Source: RUG14130 sp045598325 (GTDB taxonomy: Bacteria > Bacillota > Clostridia > Christensenellales > Aristaeellaceae). From it: DNA of 64,000 nt. The translations under genes were made by a program, and so were the position numbers. The stretch covers positions 26,715-90,714 of the forward strand of contig JAZLLT010000065.1 of the NCBI GenBank assembly GCA_045598325.1, written 5' to 3'. The notes under the pieces are model-generated. The model was not told the origin of the DNA, ran no database searches, and saw only the letters and a list, made by a program, of their open reading frames with translations. This document shows positions 19,246-27,489 of this stretch, in pieces (positions within the stretch are counted from its first letter, which is position 1; every line of letters begins with the position of its first letter).

Positions 19246-20685
19246 ATGAGCATCTGCACCTACGCCGGCGGCAACCTTCTGTTCGGAGTGACGCCCGTCG
19301 ACAATCTGTTCCTTTCCGAGTACATGGGCACCGCTCCCCGGGAGTATGTGCCTGTTTACCTGTATGGTCTCATGCTCTGCAATCATCCCGAAGTGAACGG
19401 CGGCATCGATGAGATCGCCTCCGCCCTCAAACTGGACTCCTCCGCTGTGCTCAACGCTTTCAAATACTGGGAGCGGGAAGGGCTCGTGGAGCAGCTGTCC
19501 GAAAATCCCCCCGCCTTCAACTACCTGCCTCTGTCCCCCGCGAACGCGGCGAGCGGTGACCGGGAAAGCGCGGAAGTTTATCAATACAAAGACTATTTCC
19601 GCGAGCTGCAGGCAATGATGCCTTCTCTCGTTCTGGAAGGACACGAACTGCGCATGGCGAGCGAATGGGTGGACGAACTCCATCTTTCGCAGGAAGCGGC
19701 GCTGTACATGGTATCCGTGGAAGTACGCAGGCGCGGCGGCAAACTGCCCACCGCGCACACCCTGTTCAAGCACCTCAACGAAACCGCGCTTGAAATGGCG
19801 GAAGCGAATGTGGCCGACCTGAATTCCGCCGAGGAATTCCTCGCCCTGAAATCCGCCGACGCCGACTGCGCCCGCGCGGTCTGCAAGCAGTTCTCCTTCC
19901 GCCGCAATCCCACCGTGGATGAAGTGGCGCTGGCGACCAAATGGATGGAAGAGTGGAAACTGACCGTGAACGATGTGGTCGACGCCTGCGCGGAGACCGT
20001 GAAGAGCGGAAATCCTTCCTTTGCCTATCTGGACCGCATCCTCGAAGGGCGGATCAGCGGTAACAGCGACGATGAATTCAAGGCGGTCAAGACGCTCTGT
20101 ACGCACCTCGGCATCACCTCGCGCCCGACGCCCACGCAGACGGAAGCATACCGCGGATTTATGGAAATGGGCTTTGAGCCCGCCGCCATCGAACAGGCCG
20201 CCATCTGGTGCGGCGAGAACAACCGCAGGACCTTCGAAGACATCGCGAGCAAACTTTCCGTCTGGGCTAAAGCCGGGGCGGACACCGTGGAGGACATCGA
20301 GCGAGAGCGCGCGGAGCAGGCGAAGATTATCGAATTCCTGAAAAAGGTATTCGATGAAGCCGCCGTGGACCGCAGAATCACGCAGAGCGACATCAAACTC
20401 GCCAAAGTGTGGACCGCGCTCGTGGAGCCGGACGCCGTGCTTTTTGCCGCGTCCTTTGCCAGGGGCAGCATGAATGCCATGCAGTACATCAACAAAATCG
20501 TTCAGGAATGGTCTTTTAAGGGCATCAACACCCTCGAAAAGGCAAAGGCCGCGGGGATCCAAAAGCCCGCCGGCGAGAAAAAAACCGGTAAGCCCATGGA
20601 CACCCGCACCGTGACCGAAGAAGAATTCGGCGACGGCTACTACGCCAACATCATGAACCGCAAGAGGTCGGACAGCAATGAATAA
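19246..20685 (+). CDS. DnaD-domain replication initiation / primosome protein
   Basis: Predicted DnaD/DnaB-type helper that remodels DNA and helps load the replicative helicase. 479 residues from the ATG at 19246, chosen because GAGGT lies eight bases upstream; a longer frame to 18964 crosses the promoter. An N-terminal winged-helix region (about 35-75, IDEIASALKLDSSAVLNAFKYWEREGLVEQL) is followed by two DnaD-like helical domains (SLVLEGHELRMASEWVDEL near 125, TVDEVALATKWMEEWKLTVNDVVDA near 225) and a related C-terminal segment. Overlaps the DnaI-like gene by eight bases. Confidence 0.86.
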   Translation: MSICTYAGGNLLFGVTPVDNLFLSEYMGTAPREYVPVYLYGLMLCNHPEVNGGIDEIASALKLDSSAVLNAFKYWEREGLVEQLSENPPAFNYLPLSPANAASGDRESAEVYQYKDYFRELQAMMPSLVLEGHELRMASEWVDELHLSQEAALYMVSVEVRRRGGKLPTAHTLFKHLNETALEMAEANVADLNSAEEFLALKSADADCARAVCKQFSFRRNPTVDEVALATKWMEEWKLTVNDVVDACAETVKSGNPSFAYLDRILEGRISGNSDDEFKAVKTLCTHLGITSRPTPTQTEAYRGFMEMGFEPAAIEQAAIWCGENNRRTFEDIASKLSVWAKAGADTVEDIERERAEQAKIIEFLKKVFDEAAVDRRITQSDIKLAKVWTALVEPDAVLFAASFARGSMNAMQYINKIVQEWSFKGINTLEKAKAAGIQKPAGEKKTGKPMDTRTVTEEEFGDGYYANIMNRKRSDSNE

Positions 20686-21649
20686 ATCCGAAGCCATCCG
20701 CAAACTGAACGCGGACTACGAGCAGATCCGCAGGAGCGAATCCGAGGCCTGCGACAAGCGTGAAAACGAGATCCGCGCAAAATACCCGGACATCGCGGAA
20801 CTGCTGGACAAACGCATTTCTCTGCCGGTTACGGCGATGCGTTCCCTGTTCAAGGGCGAAGGCGGCGTAACCGCGGCGGAATATATCCGCACGGAGGGCG
20901 CGCGCCTCAACGGGGAGATCGGGAAGAAACTTTTATCCTACGGTTATCCGGAAGACCATCTGACCCTGCATTACGAGTGCCCCGTCTGCAAGGACACGGG
21001 TTATATCGGTTTTTCCGTGCCACCCATCCCCTGTGCCTGCTTCAAAAAGAAACTCACTGCACTTATCAACGACTCTTCCGCGGCAGGTCAGTCTTTCGCG
21101 GATTTCGATGAAAGCATCATCCCCGAAGAGCCCATCGCCGACGGGCTCACCCAGCGCGCGCTCACCGTGCGCATCAAGGAAGCCTGCGTGGACTTTGCGG
21201 AAGATTATCCGAAGACCTATCTGCCCAACCTCATCCTGAGCGGTCAGGCAGGACTCGGAAAGACCTTCCTCATGAACTGCATCAAGAGCCGCCTTGAGGA
21301 GCGCGGATTCGATGTATACGCGATTTCCGCCTATAAACTCATCGACCTCATGCGGGCGCGCCATTTCCACACGGAAGACAGTGAGGATGCCTTTGACGAA
21401 CTGCTCACCTGTCCCCTGCTGATGATCGACGATCTCGGCAGCGAACCGATCCTCAGGAACATCTCCGCAGAGTACCTGTGCATGCTGCTTTCCGAGCGCA
21501 TGAACGCGGGGCTTCACACCGTCATTTCCACCAATCTGACCCCGCCCCAGTTCCTTGAGGTCTACGACGAGCGCGTGATGTCGCGTTTGGCAGACAAGCG
21601 TTCGTGGGATCATCTGCGGCTTTTGGGAAAGGACCTGCGCAGGTCATGA
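20678..21649 (+). CDS. DnaC/DnaI-type helicase loader ATPase
   Basis: AAA+ loader that opens and loads the DnaB-type helicase ring. 323 residues. The N-terminal part has a zinc-type cysteine set (CPVCKDTGYIG and CAC; C101, C104, C119, C121), then Walker A SGQAGLGKT (188-196) and Walker B LLMIDDLG (247-254), with sensor STNLTPPQF and arginine finger region ERVMSRL. Same domain order as Bacillus DnaI. It partners the DnaD-like protein encoded immediately upstream. Confidence 0.92.
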   Translation: MNKSEAIRKLNADYEQIRRSESEACDKRENEIRAKYPDIAELLDKRISLPVTAMRSLFKGEGGVTAAEYIRTEGARLNGEIGKKLLSYGYPEDHLTLHYECPVCKDTGYIGFSVPPIPCACFKKKLTALINDSSAAGQSFADFDESIIPEEPIADGLTQRALTVRIKEACVDFAEDYPKTYLPNLILSGQAGLGKTFLMNCIKSRLEERGFDVYAISAYKLIDLMRARHFHTEDSEDAFDELLTCPLLMIDDLGSEPILRNISAEYLCMLLSERMNAGLHTVISTNLTPPQFLEVYDERVMSRLADKRSWDHLRLLGKDLRRS

Positions 21650-22137
21650 CAGAAAGCGGAAAAGAAGCGCTGGAATTTCTGGAAAGCCACGGCGTTTCCT
21701 ATGAGATCGCGGAGCACGAGCGGGTTTCAAGCATTGAAGAATGCGTGCTTCCCATGCGTCTGCTCGGTTCTCTCATGCCGCGCAACTACTTTCTGACGCC
21801 GAGAAACGGCAGCGTGTACTGCCTGCTGGTCGCGCATCCCTCCTCCGTGTTCCGCACTTCAAGCGTCAGCAGACAGGCGGAAACTTCGCGCCTTTCCTTC
21901 GCGCCGGAAGAAAAAGTAAGCGAACTTCTACACACTTTTCCGGGCGCGGTAAGTCCGTTGGGGCTCCTGTTCGATCCCGAAAAGAAGATCCGTCTGCTCT
22001 GGGATAAAAGGCTGGAAAGTGAGGAATTCCTCCTCTTCCATCCCCTCGACAACCGCTATTCGGTCAAGGTAAAGCAGAAAGAACTGCTCCGCGCGCTTGA
22101 CCGCGAAATCACCCGCATCGAAATGGAGAACGAATGA
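21646..22137 (+). CDS. YbaK/ProX-type aminoacyl-tRNA deacylase
   Basis: 163-residue member of the YbaK/ProX (PrdX) editing family, which hydrolyses mischarged tRNAs such as Ala- or Cys-tRNA-Pro. The pattern is the family's: FLESHGVSYEIAEHERVSSI, EECVLP, NYFLTPRNGSVYCLLVA, RLSFAPEEKVSELL, PGAVSPLGLLFDP. A fully conserved catalytic Lys as in YbaK is not obvious (residues NYFLTPRN align with K-N-L-F-L), so activity is uncertain. The ATG overlaps the DnaI stop as ATGA. Confidence 0.8.
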   Translation: MTESGKEALEFLESHGVSYEIAEHERVSSIEECVLPMRLLGSLMPRNYFLTPRNGSVYCLLVAHPSSVFRTSSVSRQAETSRLSFAPEEKVSELLHTFPGAVSPLGLLFDPEKKIRLLWDKRLESEEFLLFHPLDNRYSVKVKQKELLRALDREITRIEMENE

Positions 22138-22727
22138 CCCGACTGCCCGATAAAAAGGAATACATCAAAGAACATCTCAAAGGGCGCCGCTTTTCCGGCT
22201 CCTTCTGGGTACTGCTCGGCTGCCTCGCCCTGCTGGTCTGGGCGGTCGGTGAACTGGTCACCCGCGTCGACGCAGTGGACGGCGTGCTGCTGGCCTATTT
22301 CAATTTGGTCAAAAACGGCGAGATCACCCTGCGCACCGCCCTCGAAAATCTGATCAAAACGCCCGAAGCCATAAAGGATCTGTACGGGCTCGTCTATCTC
22401 GGCGGCATCGCAGTGCTGGCCTTTCTGTTCAGCCTCATCCACAGCCGCAGAAGCGCATCGCCCGCCACGATCCTGCTTGCCCTGCTCGTACTGTTCACGG
22501 GTCCCGGCGGCACGGTGCTGTCTCCTCTTCTGACCGTAACTTTCCTTGTGAAAGCAGGCTCTGCGGTGCTGCTCATCATGGGCTCTGTATTCAAAATCGC
22601 CGATACATTCAGACAAAAACGACTTCTTTCGCACAAATACGACAAGAAGCTTGAAAAAGAACGCGCATCCCTGACCGGGCGCGGCAAAAACACCTATATT
22701 CCCGAAAGGATACGAAAATGCAAATAA
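22134..22727 (+). CDS. Membrane protein of unknown function
   Basis: 197 residues. Hydrophobic segments at about 23-42 (SFWVLLGCLALLVWAVGELV), 83-103 and 112-150 suggest three or four membrane passes, with a basic C-terminal tail (RQKRLLSHKYDKKLEKERAS). I do not recognise the family. It is translationally coupled at both ends (ATGA with the deacylase, 10-base overlap with trkA), so it may be linked to potassium uptake. Confidence 0.75.
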   Translation: MTRLPDKKEYIKEHLKGRRFSGSFWVLLGCLALLVWAVGELVTRVDAVDGVLLAYFNLVKNGEITLRTALENLIKTPEAIKDLYGLVYLGGIAVLAFLFSLIHSRRSASPATILLALLVLFTGPGGTVLSPLLTVTFLVKAGSAVLLIMGSVFKIADTFRQKRLLSHKYDKKLEKERASLTGRGKNTYIPERIRKCK

Positions 22728-24097
22728 TCATTGCAGGCTGCGGAAAACTGGGTTCCATACTGGCACACAGTCTCATCGAAGAGCAGCATAATCTGACGCT
22801 CATCGACATCGACGGAGATGTGCTGGACAAGTGCTCCGATGCCCTGGACGCGCTCACCGTGAAGGGCAGCTGCGTCAATGTGAGCACGCTGGAGGAAGCG
22901 GATATTGCCCACTGCGATATCTTCATCTGCACGACAAAGAACGATGAAACCAACATGCTGGGCTGCCTCATCGCGAAGAAAAAAGGCGCGCAGTATACCG
23001 TCGCGCGCATCCGTGATCCCCAGTACCTTCAGAGCATGAACTTCGTCATGAAGGAACTGAACATCGACTATGTGGCGAACCCCGAGCGCGCTACCGCCCG
23101 TGAAATCGGACGCATGCTCCGTCTGCCCTTCGCCAACAGCATCGAGACCTTCTCCCGCGGTCAGGTGGAACTGGTCGAGGTCCGTGTCAACGGAGACGAG
23201 CCCTTTGTCGACATGCCCCTCAAAAATGTGTATGTGAAGAGCCGCAACATGCCCCGCGTGCTGTTCTGCGCAGTCGAGCGCGACGGCGTGGCGCAGATCC
23301 CCCGCGGCGACTTCATCATCAAGCCCGGCGACAGGCTCTTTGCCGCGGCGGAAGCCTCCACCATCACGGCGTTTTTCCGCTACCTCGGGCGCAACACGAA
23401 AGCCGCGAAAGACGCGCTCATCGTCGGCGGCAGCAGAACGGCGTTCTACCTGTGCCAACTGCTGGGTGAAACCGATGTGAAGACCAAACTCATCGAGAAG
23501 AATCCCGAGCGCTCAATCTGGCTCAACGAAATGCTGCCCAAGACCACCGTCATCTGCGGCGACGGCACGGATCAGGATCTGCTCCTCTCCGAAGGACTGG
23601 AAAACGCGGACGCGTTCATCGCCATGACCGACCGCGATGAGGAAAACCTGATGAGCGGTCTGTATGCAACAACGGTCAGCAAAGGGCATGTGATCGTCAA
23701 ATCGACCCATGTCAATTATTCCCGCCTACTCGCAGGCACGGGACTCAACAGCGTCATCAACCCCACGCAGATCGCCTGCAACATCATCGTGAAGGCGGTC
23801 CGCTCCGTCAGCAACGCCAAGGCTTACAGTTCCATCGACCGCATGTACCGCATGATGGAAGGCAAAGCCGAGGCGCTGGAATTCATCGTATCCGACGATT
23901 CCGCCCCCTACCTCAATAAGCCCCTTTCCCAACTGACCATCGTACCCGACGCGCTGGTGGCCGTCATCGTCCGTGACAACAAGGTGAAAGTGCCTTTCGG
24001 TGATGACATCATTCAGAGCGGCGACCATGTGGTCATCTTCACCAAGCTGACCGGCATCGCCGACCTCGGCGACATCATCAAGAGCGAGAATGAATAA
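22718..24097 (+). CDS. trkA: Trk potassium uptake regulator TrkA
   Basis: Cytosolic NAD-binding regulator of the TrkH channel. 459 residues with two RCK units: the first Rossmann fold starts MQIIIAGCGKLGSILAHSL (GxGxxG at 7-12), with an RCK_C domain near 145-225; the second Rossmann fold begins at ALIVGGSRTAFYLCQLLGE, with a final RCK_C at LVAVIVRDNKVKVPFGDD. Overlaps trkH by eight bases. Confidence 0.95.
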   Translation: MQIIIAGCGKLGSILAHSLIEEQHNLTLIDIDGDVLDKCSDALDALTVKGSCVNVSTLEEADIAHCDIFICTTKNDETNMLGCLIAKKKGAQYTVARIRDPQYLQSMNFVMKELNIDYVANPERATAREIGRMLRLPFANSIETFSRGQVELVEVRVNGDEPFVDMPLKNVYVKSRNMPRVLFCAVERDGVAQIPRGDFIIKPGDRLFAAAEASTITAFFRYLGRNTKAAKDALIVGGSRTAFYLCQLLGETDVKTKLIEKNPERSIWLNEMLPKTTVICGDGTDQDLLLSEGLENADAFIAMTDRDEENLMSGLYATTVSKGHVIVKSTHVNYSRLLAGTGLNSVINPTQIACNIIVKAVRSVSNAKAYSSIDRMYRMMEGKAEALEFIVSDDSAPYLNKPLSQLTIVPDALVAVIVRDNKVKVPFGDDIIQSGDHVVIFTKLTGIADLGDIIKSENE

Positions 24098-25532
24098 AAG
24101 ATCGGTTTTCAACGCGCTGGGCAAACTGCTGCTCATCGAAGCGGCGCTGATGCTCCCGCCGCTCGTGCTGTCCTTCATACGGGCAGACGGCATCTGGTAC
24201 AGTTTTCTCATCACCATTGCCGCGCTGCTCGCCGTGTCTCTGCCCCTCACTTTCCTTCTCAAAAAAGAGGGCAGGACGATGTATGTGCGGGAGGGCATGG
24301 CGACCGCCGGGCTCAGTTGGATCATCATTTCCCTCTTCGGCACGCTGCCGCTCCTGCTCTCCGGCACCTGCGGTTTCTGCGATGCCTTTTTTGAGTTGTC
24401 CAGCGGCTTTACCACCACGGGCGCGTCCATCTTTACCGATGCCTCCGTGTTGCCCGACAGCATCCAGCTGCTTCGCTGCTCCACCCACTGGGTCGGCGGC
24501 ATGGGCGTGTTGGTGCTTTCCACCGCGATCCTGCCCGGATCGTCCGCCGTCGGCAATCAGATCGCCAGAGCGGAAAGTCCCGGCCCCGGTTTTTCCAAAC
24601 TGGTGCCCCGCCTCGGTGACAACAGCAAGGTCCTGTATTTCATTTACGCCCTGCTCACGGTGCTATTGTATATCGCCCTGCGCGTGACCGGCATCAACCG
24701 TTTCGACAGTCTGCTCCACGCGCTCTCCACGGCAGGCACCGGCGGCTTTTCCAATCAGGCGGCATCCATCAGTTCCTTCAACAACCCCGCCGCGGAAATC
24801 GTCATCACCGTGTTCATGCTGCTGTTCGGCATCAACTTCTGCGTGTATTTCCGCCTGATGATCGGCGACTTCAAAGGCGCATTCAAAAACGAGGAACTGG
24901 GCTGGTTTATCGGAATCGCGACGGTATTCATCCTCATCATTACCCTCGATCTGCGTTCCGTGTACGATTCCTTCGGCACCGCGCTGCGTTATTCCTCCTT
25001 CCAGTTGGGGTCCGTCATCTCGACCACGGGCTTCTATTCCGCGGACTTTGAGCAGTGGCCGACGCTTTCCAAGGTGCTCATGTACACCGCCATGATCTTC
25101 GGCTCCTGCGCGGGCTCCACCGCCGGCGGACTCAAACTGATCCGTCTCATACTGCTTCTCAAACTCGCCAAACGCGAAATCGACAAATCCTATATGCCGC
25201 GGCGCGTGCAGGTCATCAAGCTGGACGGTAAGACCGTTCCCGAAGACATGCTCTCCCGCATCACCGTATTCTTCTTCGTCTACATCGCCATCTGGATTTT
25301 CGGCGCGGTCGTGCTGGCATTCAATGACTGCACGATGCTGGAAGCCATCACCGGCTCCCTCGCGCTGGTCTCCAATGACGGACCGGGACTGGGGCAGTTC
25401 GGTCCTACCGAGAACTTCGCCGCCGTTTCCGGTGTCAGCAAGATCCTTCTGTCCCTGCAGATGCTGGCGGCAAGACTGGAATTCTACCCGATGCTGATGC
25501 TCTTCACTCCCGCCGCGTGGAGGAAAAACTGA
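24090..25532 (+). CDS. trkH: Trk-type potassium uptake channel TrkH
   Basis: K+ transporting membrane subunit, 480 residues. It has the four pore-loop selectivity segments of the SKT family: SSGFTTTGASIF, STAGTGGFSNQAAS, VISTTGFYSADF and ALVSNDGPGLGQFGPT, with repeated M1-P-M2 hydrophobic units. Paired with trkA. The stop overlaps the next start (TGATG). Confidence 0.95.
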   Translation: MNKRSVFNALGKLLLIEAALMLPPLVLSFIRADGIWYSFLITIAALLAVSLPLTFLLKKEGRTMYVREGMATAGLSWIIISLFGTLPLLLSGTCGFCDAFFELSSGFTTTGASIFTDASVLPDSIQLLRCSTHWVGGMGVLVLSTAILPGSSAVGNQIARAESPGPGFSKLVPRLGDNSKVLYFIYALLTVLLYIALRVTGINRFDSLLHALSTAGTGGFSNQAASISSFNNPAAEIVITVFMLLFGINFCVYFRLMIGDFKGAFKNEELGWFIGIATVFILIITLDLRSVYDSFGTALRYSSFQLGSVISTTGFYSADFEQWPTLSKVLMYTAMIFGSCAGSTAGGLKLIRLILLLKLAKREIDKSYMPRRVQVIKLDGKTVPEDMLSRITVFFFVYIAIWIFGAVVLAFNDCTMLEAITGSLALVSNDGPGLGQFGPTENFAAVSGVSKILLSLQMLAARLEFYPMLMLFTPAAWRKN

Positions 25533-26686
25533 TGCCCTCCGACCTGCTCAGGCGTCTGGGGCAGATGAGCGCGTCCTCCCCCGTTCAGCCGAAACCCGCC
25601 GTCAAAAGCCCGAAGTTATACGAGTTCTCGGTAAAAGCGGACGAAGGGCTATACTCGCTCCACAAAGACGCACTCCTGCGCATGGGCTTTACGGGAGACA
25701 CCTTCGACATCACCAAAGCCCTTTTCATCGACACGGAGACCACGGGTCTTTCGGGCGGAGCGGGTACGGTGGCATTCCTCGTGGGCTGCGGATTCGTGGA
25801 CAAAGACCGCTTCACCGTCCGTCAGTTCCTGATGCCGGATTATTCCGCGGAGCCGGAAATGCTCTGCTGCCTTCGGGAACTTCTGAACGGATACGATACC
25901 CTCGTTACCTATAACGGCAGACGCTTCGATATCCCCCTGCTGTCCGACCGCTTCATCATGAAGCGCATGGACAGCGATATCTCGGAGAAGGATGGGCTGG
26001 ACCTGCTTTATCCCGCGCGGAAGGCGTGGAAACTGCGGCTCGGCTGCTGCAGGCTCTCCTACATCGAGAGTGCCATCCTGGGCATGCCTGAACGCGACGA
26101 TATTCCGGGCAGTGATATTCCCGCGCGGTACTTTGAAAGCGTGAAATCGGGCGATGAGAGCCTTCTCATCGATGTCATAGAACACAACCGTCAGGACATC
26201 GTGACGCTCACGACCCTGCTTGTGAAACTCGACGGCATCTACCACGAGCCCGAGAAAGTGCGCGAGCAGTTGGACGAGTATTCGCTGGGGCGCACATTCG
26301 AGCGTCAGGGCGAAGTACGACTCGCGCGCACGATGTACACGCTCGCGTCCGTTCCCCGCCCCGTACGGTACATAAACGACCTGAAAGGCGAAAAATACGC
26401 CGGCGAAGCCAATTTCAGGCTCTATCTCATCCTGCGCAGGAACGGCGATTACGAGGGATGTCTGAAGACGCTGGACAACATGATCCGGCGCCGTCAACTG
26501 GGCATCGTCCCCTATGTGGAAAAATGCAAGGTGCTGGAGCACAAACTGAAACAATACGAAGAGGCGTACGCCATCGCGGAAACGCTCCTCGGAATGTCCC
26601 TGACCGATGAGGAAAGGGCGGCCGTTGAGAAGCGCAGAGACCGCCTACAATTGAAATCAATACAGCGGAGGAAAACCAATGTTTGA
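25532..26686 (+). CDS. YprB-type ribonuclease H-like protein with TPR-like C-terminus
   Basis: 384 residues from the ATG at 25532, with GGAGG eight bases upstream. The N-terminal half is an RNase H-like DEDD exonuclease domain of the YprB family: LFIDTETTGLSGGAGTVAFL (D67, E69), LVTYNGRRFDIPLL and EHNRQDIVTLTTL. The C-terminal part (about 240-384) has helical, TPR-like repeats (GRTFERQGEVRLARTMYTLA). The substrate is unknown. Overlaps the following TPR gene by eight bases. Confidence 0.85.
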   Translation: MPSDLLRRLGQMSASSPVQPKPAVKSPKLYEFSVKADEGLYSLHKDALLRMGFTGDTFDITKALFIDTETTGLSGGAGTVAFLVGCGFVDKDRFTVRQFLMPDYSAEPEMLCCLRELLNGYDTLVTYNGRRFDIPLLSDRFIMKRMDSDISEKDGLDLLYPARKAWKLRLGCCRLSYIESAILGMPERDDIPGSDIPARYFESVKSGDESLLIDVIEHNRQDIVTLTTLLVKLDGIYHEPEKVREQLDEYSLGRTFERQGEVRLARTMYTLASVPRPVRYINDLKGEKYAGEANFRLYLILRRNGDYEGCLKTLDNMIRRRQLGIVPYVEKCKVLEHKLKQYEEAYAIAETLLGMSLTDEERAAVEKRRDRLQLKSIQRRKTNV

Positions 26687-27440
26687 AAATCTGAAAATCA
26701 ATCTGACCGCGCGCAAAGCCTATACCGCCCATGTGAGCGGAAACCAATTGATCGACAAAGGTCAGGTCGCCGAAGCGAAAGCAAAGCACGAAGAAGCGCT
26801 GAAACTGTATGAGGAAGCTTACAAAGGCGGCGTCCGCGATTCCAAGATCCTGATGGCGTACGCGGTGCTGCTCATGCGTTTTGACCGTCCCGAAGAGGCC
26901 CGCGATCTGCTGCGTCTGTGCGAAAACGACAGGAGTCTCGACGCCGCCTCCCGGAAGCAGATGCGCGTGAATTACGCCGTTTGCCAGTGGAAACTGGGCG
27001 AACTGGACAAGGCCATCGAAAACATGGAAATCGCGGCGTCCAACGGCAAAACTTCCATGATGTATATCACGCTTGGCTATTTCTATGTGGAAAAAGGCCG
27101 TGAGACCGGCGATTTCAGCAAAGCCGAGGAATTCAACAAGGAAGCCCTCGAATACGATGAAGAGGACGCGGGCATTCTGGACAACATCGGTCAGATGCAC
27201 TACTTCAAGGGCGATCACGACACCGCCTATGAGTGGTTCGCGAAGGCATACAGACAGAAGAGCACGCAGGTCGCCACCTGCTACTACATCGCTTCCATCA
27301 ATCTGGAGCGGGGCAATCTGGAAAAGGCTAAGGGCTTCATCGACAAGTGCCTGGAAGGCAACTTTTCCGCCCTCGCCACAATTAAGCGCGAGGACGCGTA
27401 CGCGCTGAAAGCGGAAATCGAAAAGGCCATGATGGGCTGA
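26679..27440 (+). CDS. Tetratricopeptide repeat protein
   Basis: 253-residue soluble protein made of TPR-like helical pairs, for example DSKILMAYAVLLMRFDRPEEARDLL, VNYAVCQWKLGELDKAIENMEIA, LDNIGQMHYFKGDHDTAYEWFAKA and ASINLERGNLEKAKGFIDKC. No signal peptide. Likely a protein-interaction scaffold; last gene of the eight-gene operon. Confidence 0.85.
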   Translation: MFENLKINLTARKAYTAHVSGNQLIDKGQVAEAKAKHEEALKLYEEAYKGGVRDSKILMAYAVLLMRFDRPEEARDLLRLCENDRSLDAASRKQMRVNYAVCQWKLGELDKAIENMEIAASNGKTSMMYITLGYFYVEKGRETGDFSKAEEFNKEALEYDEEDAGILDNIGQMHYFKGDHDTAYEWFAKAYRQKSTQVATCYYIASINLERGNLEKAKGFIDKCLEGNFSALATIKREDAYALKAEIEKAMMG

Positions 27441-27459
27441 AAATCCGGTATCAAATGAA

Positions 27460-27489
27460 GAAAACCTCCCGTACGGGAGGTTTTCTTTT
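27460..27489 (+). terminator. Bidirectional terminator between converging operons
   Basis: A palindrome, AAAACCTCCC-GTAC-GGGAGGTTTT (27461-27484), followed by CTTTTT on the plus strand and AAAA-rich bases upstream. It separates the TPR gene from the convergent nitrilase-GDPD gene, whose stop is at 27489. Confidence 0.9.
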
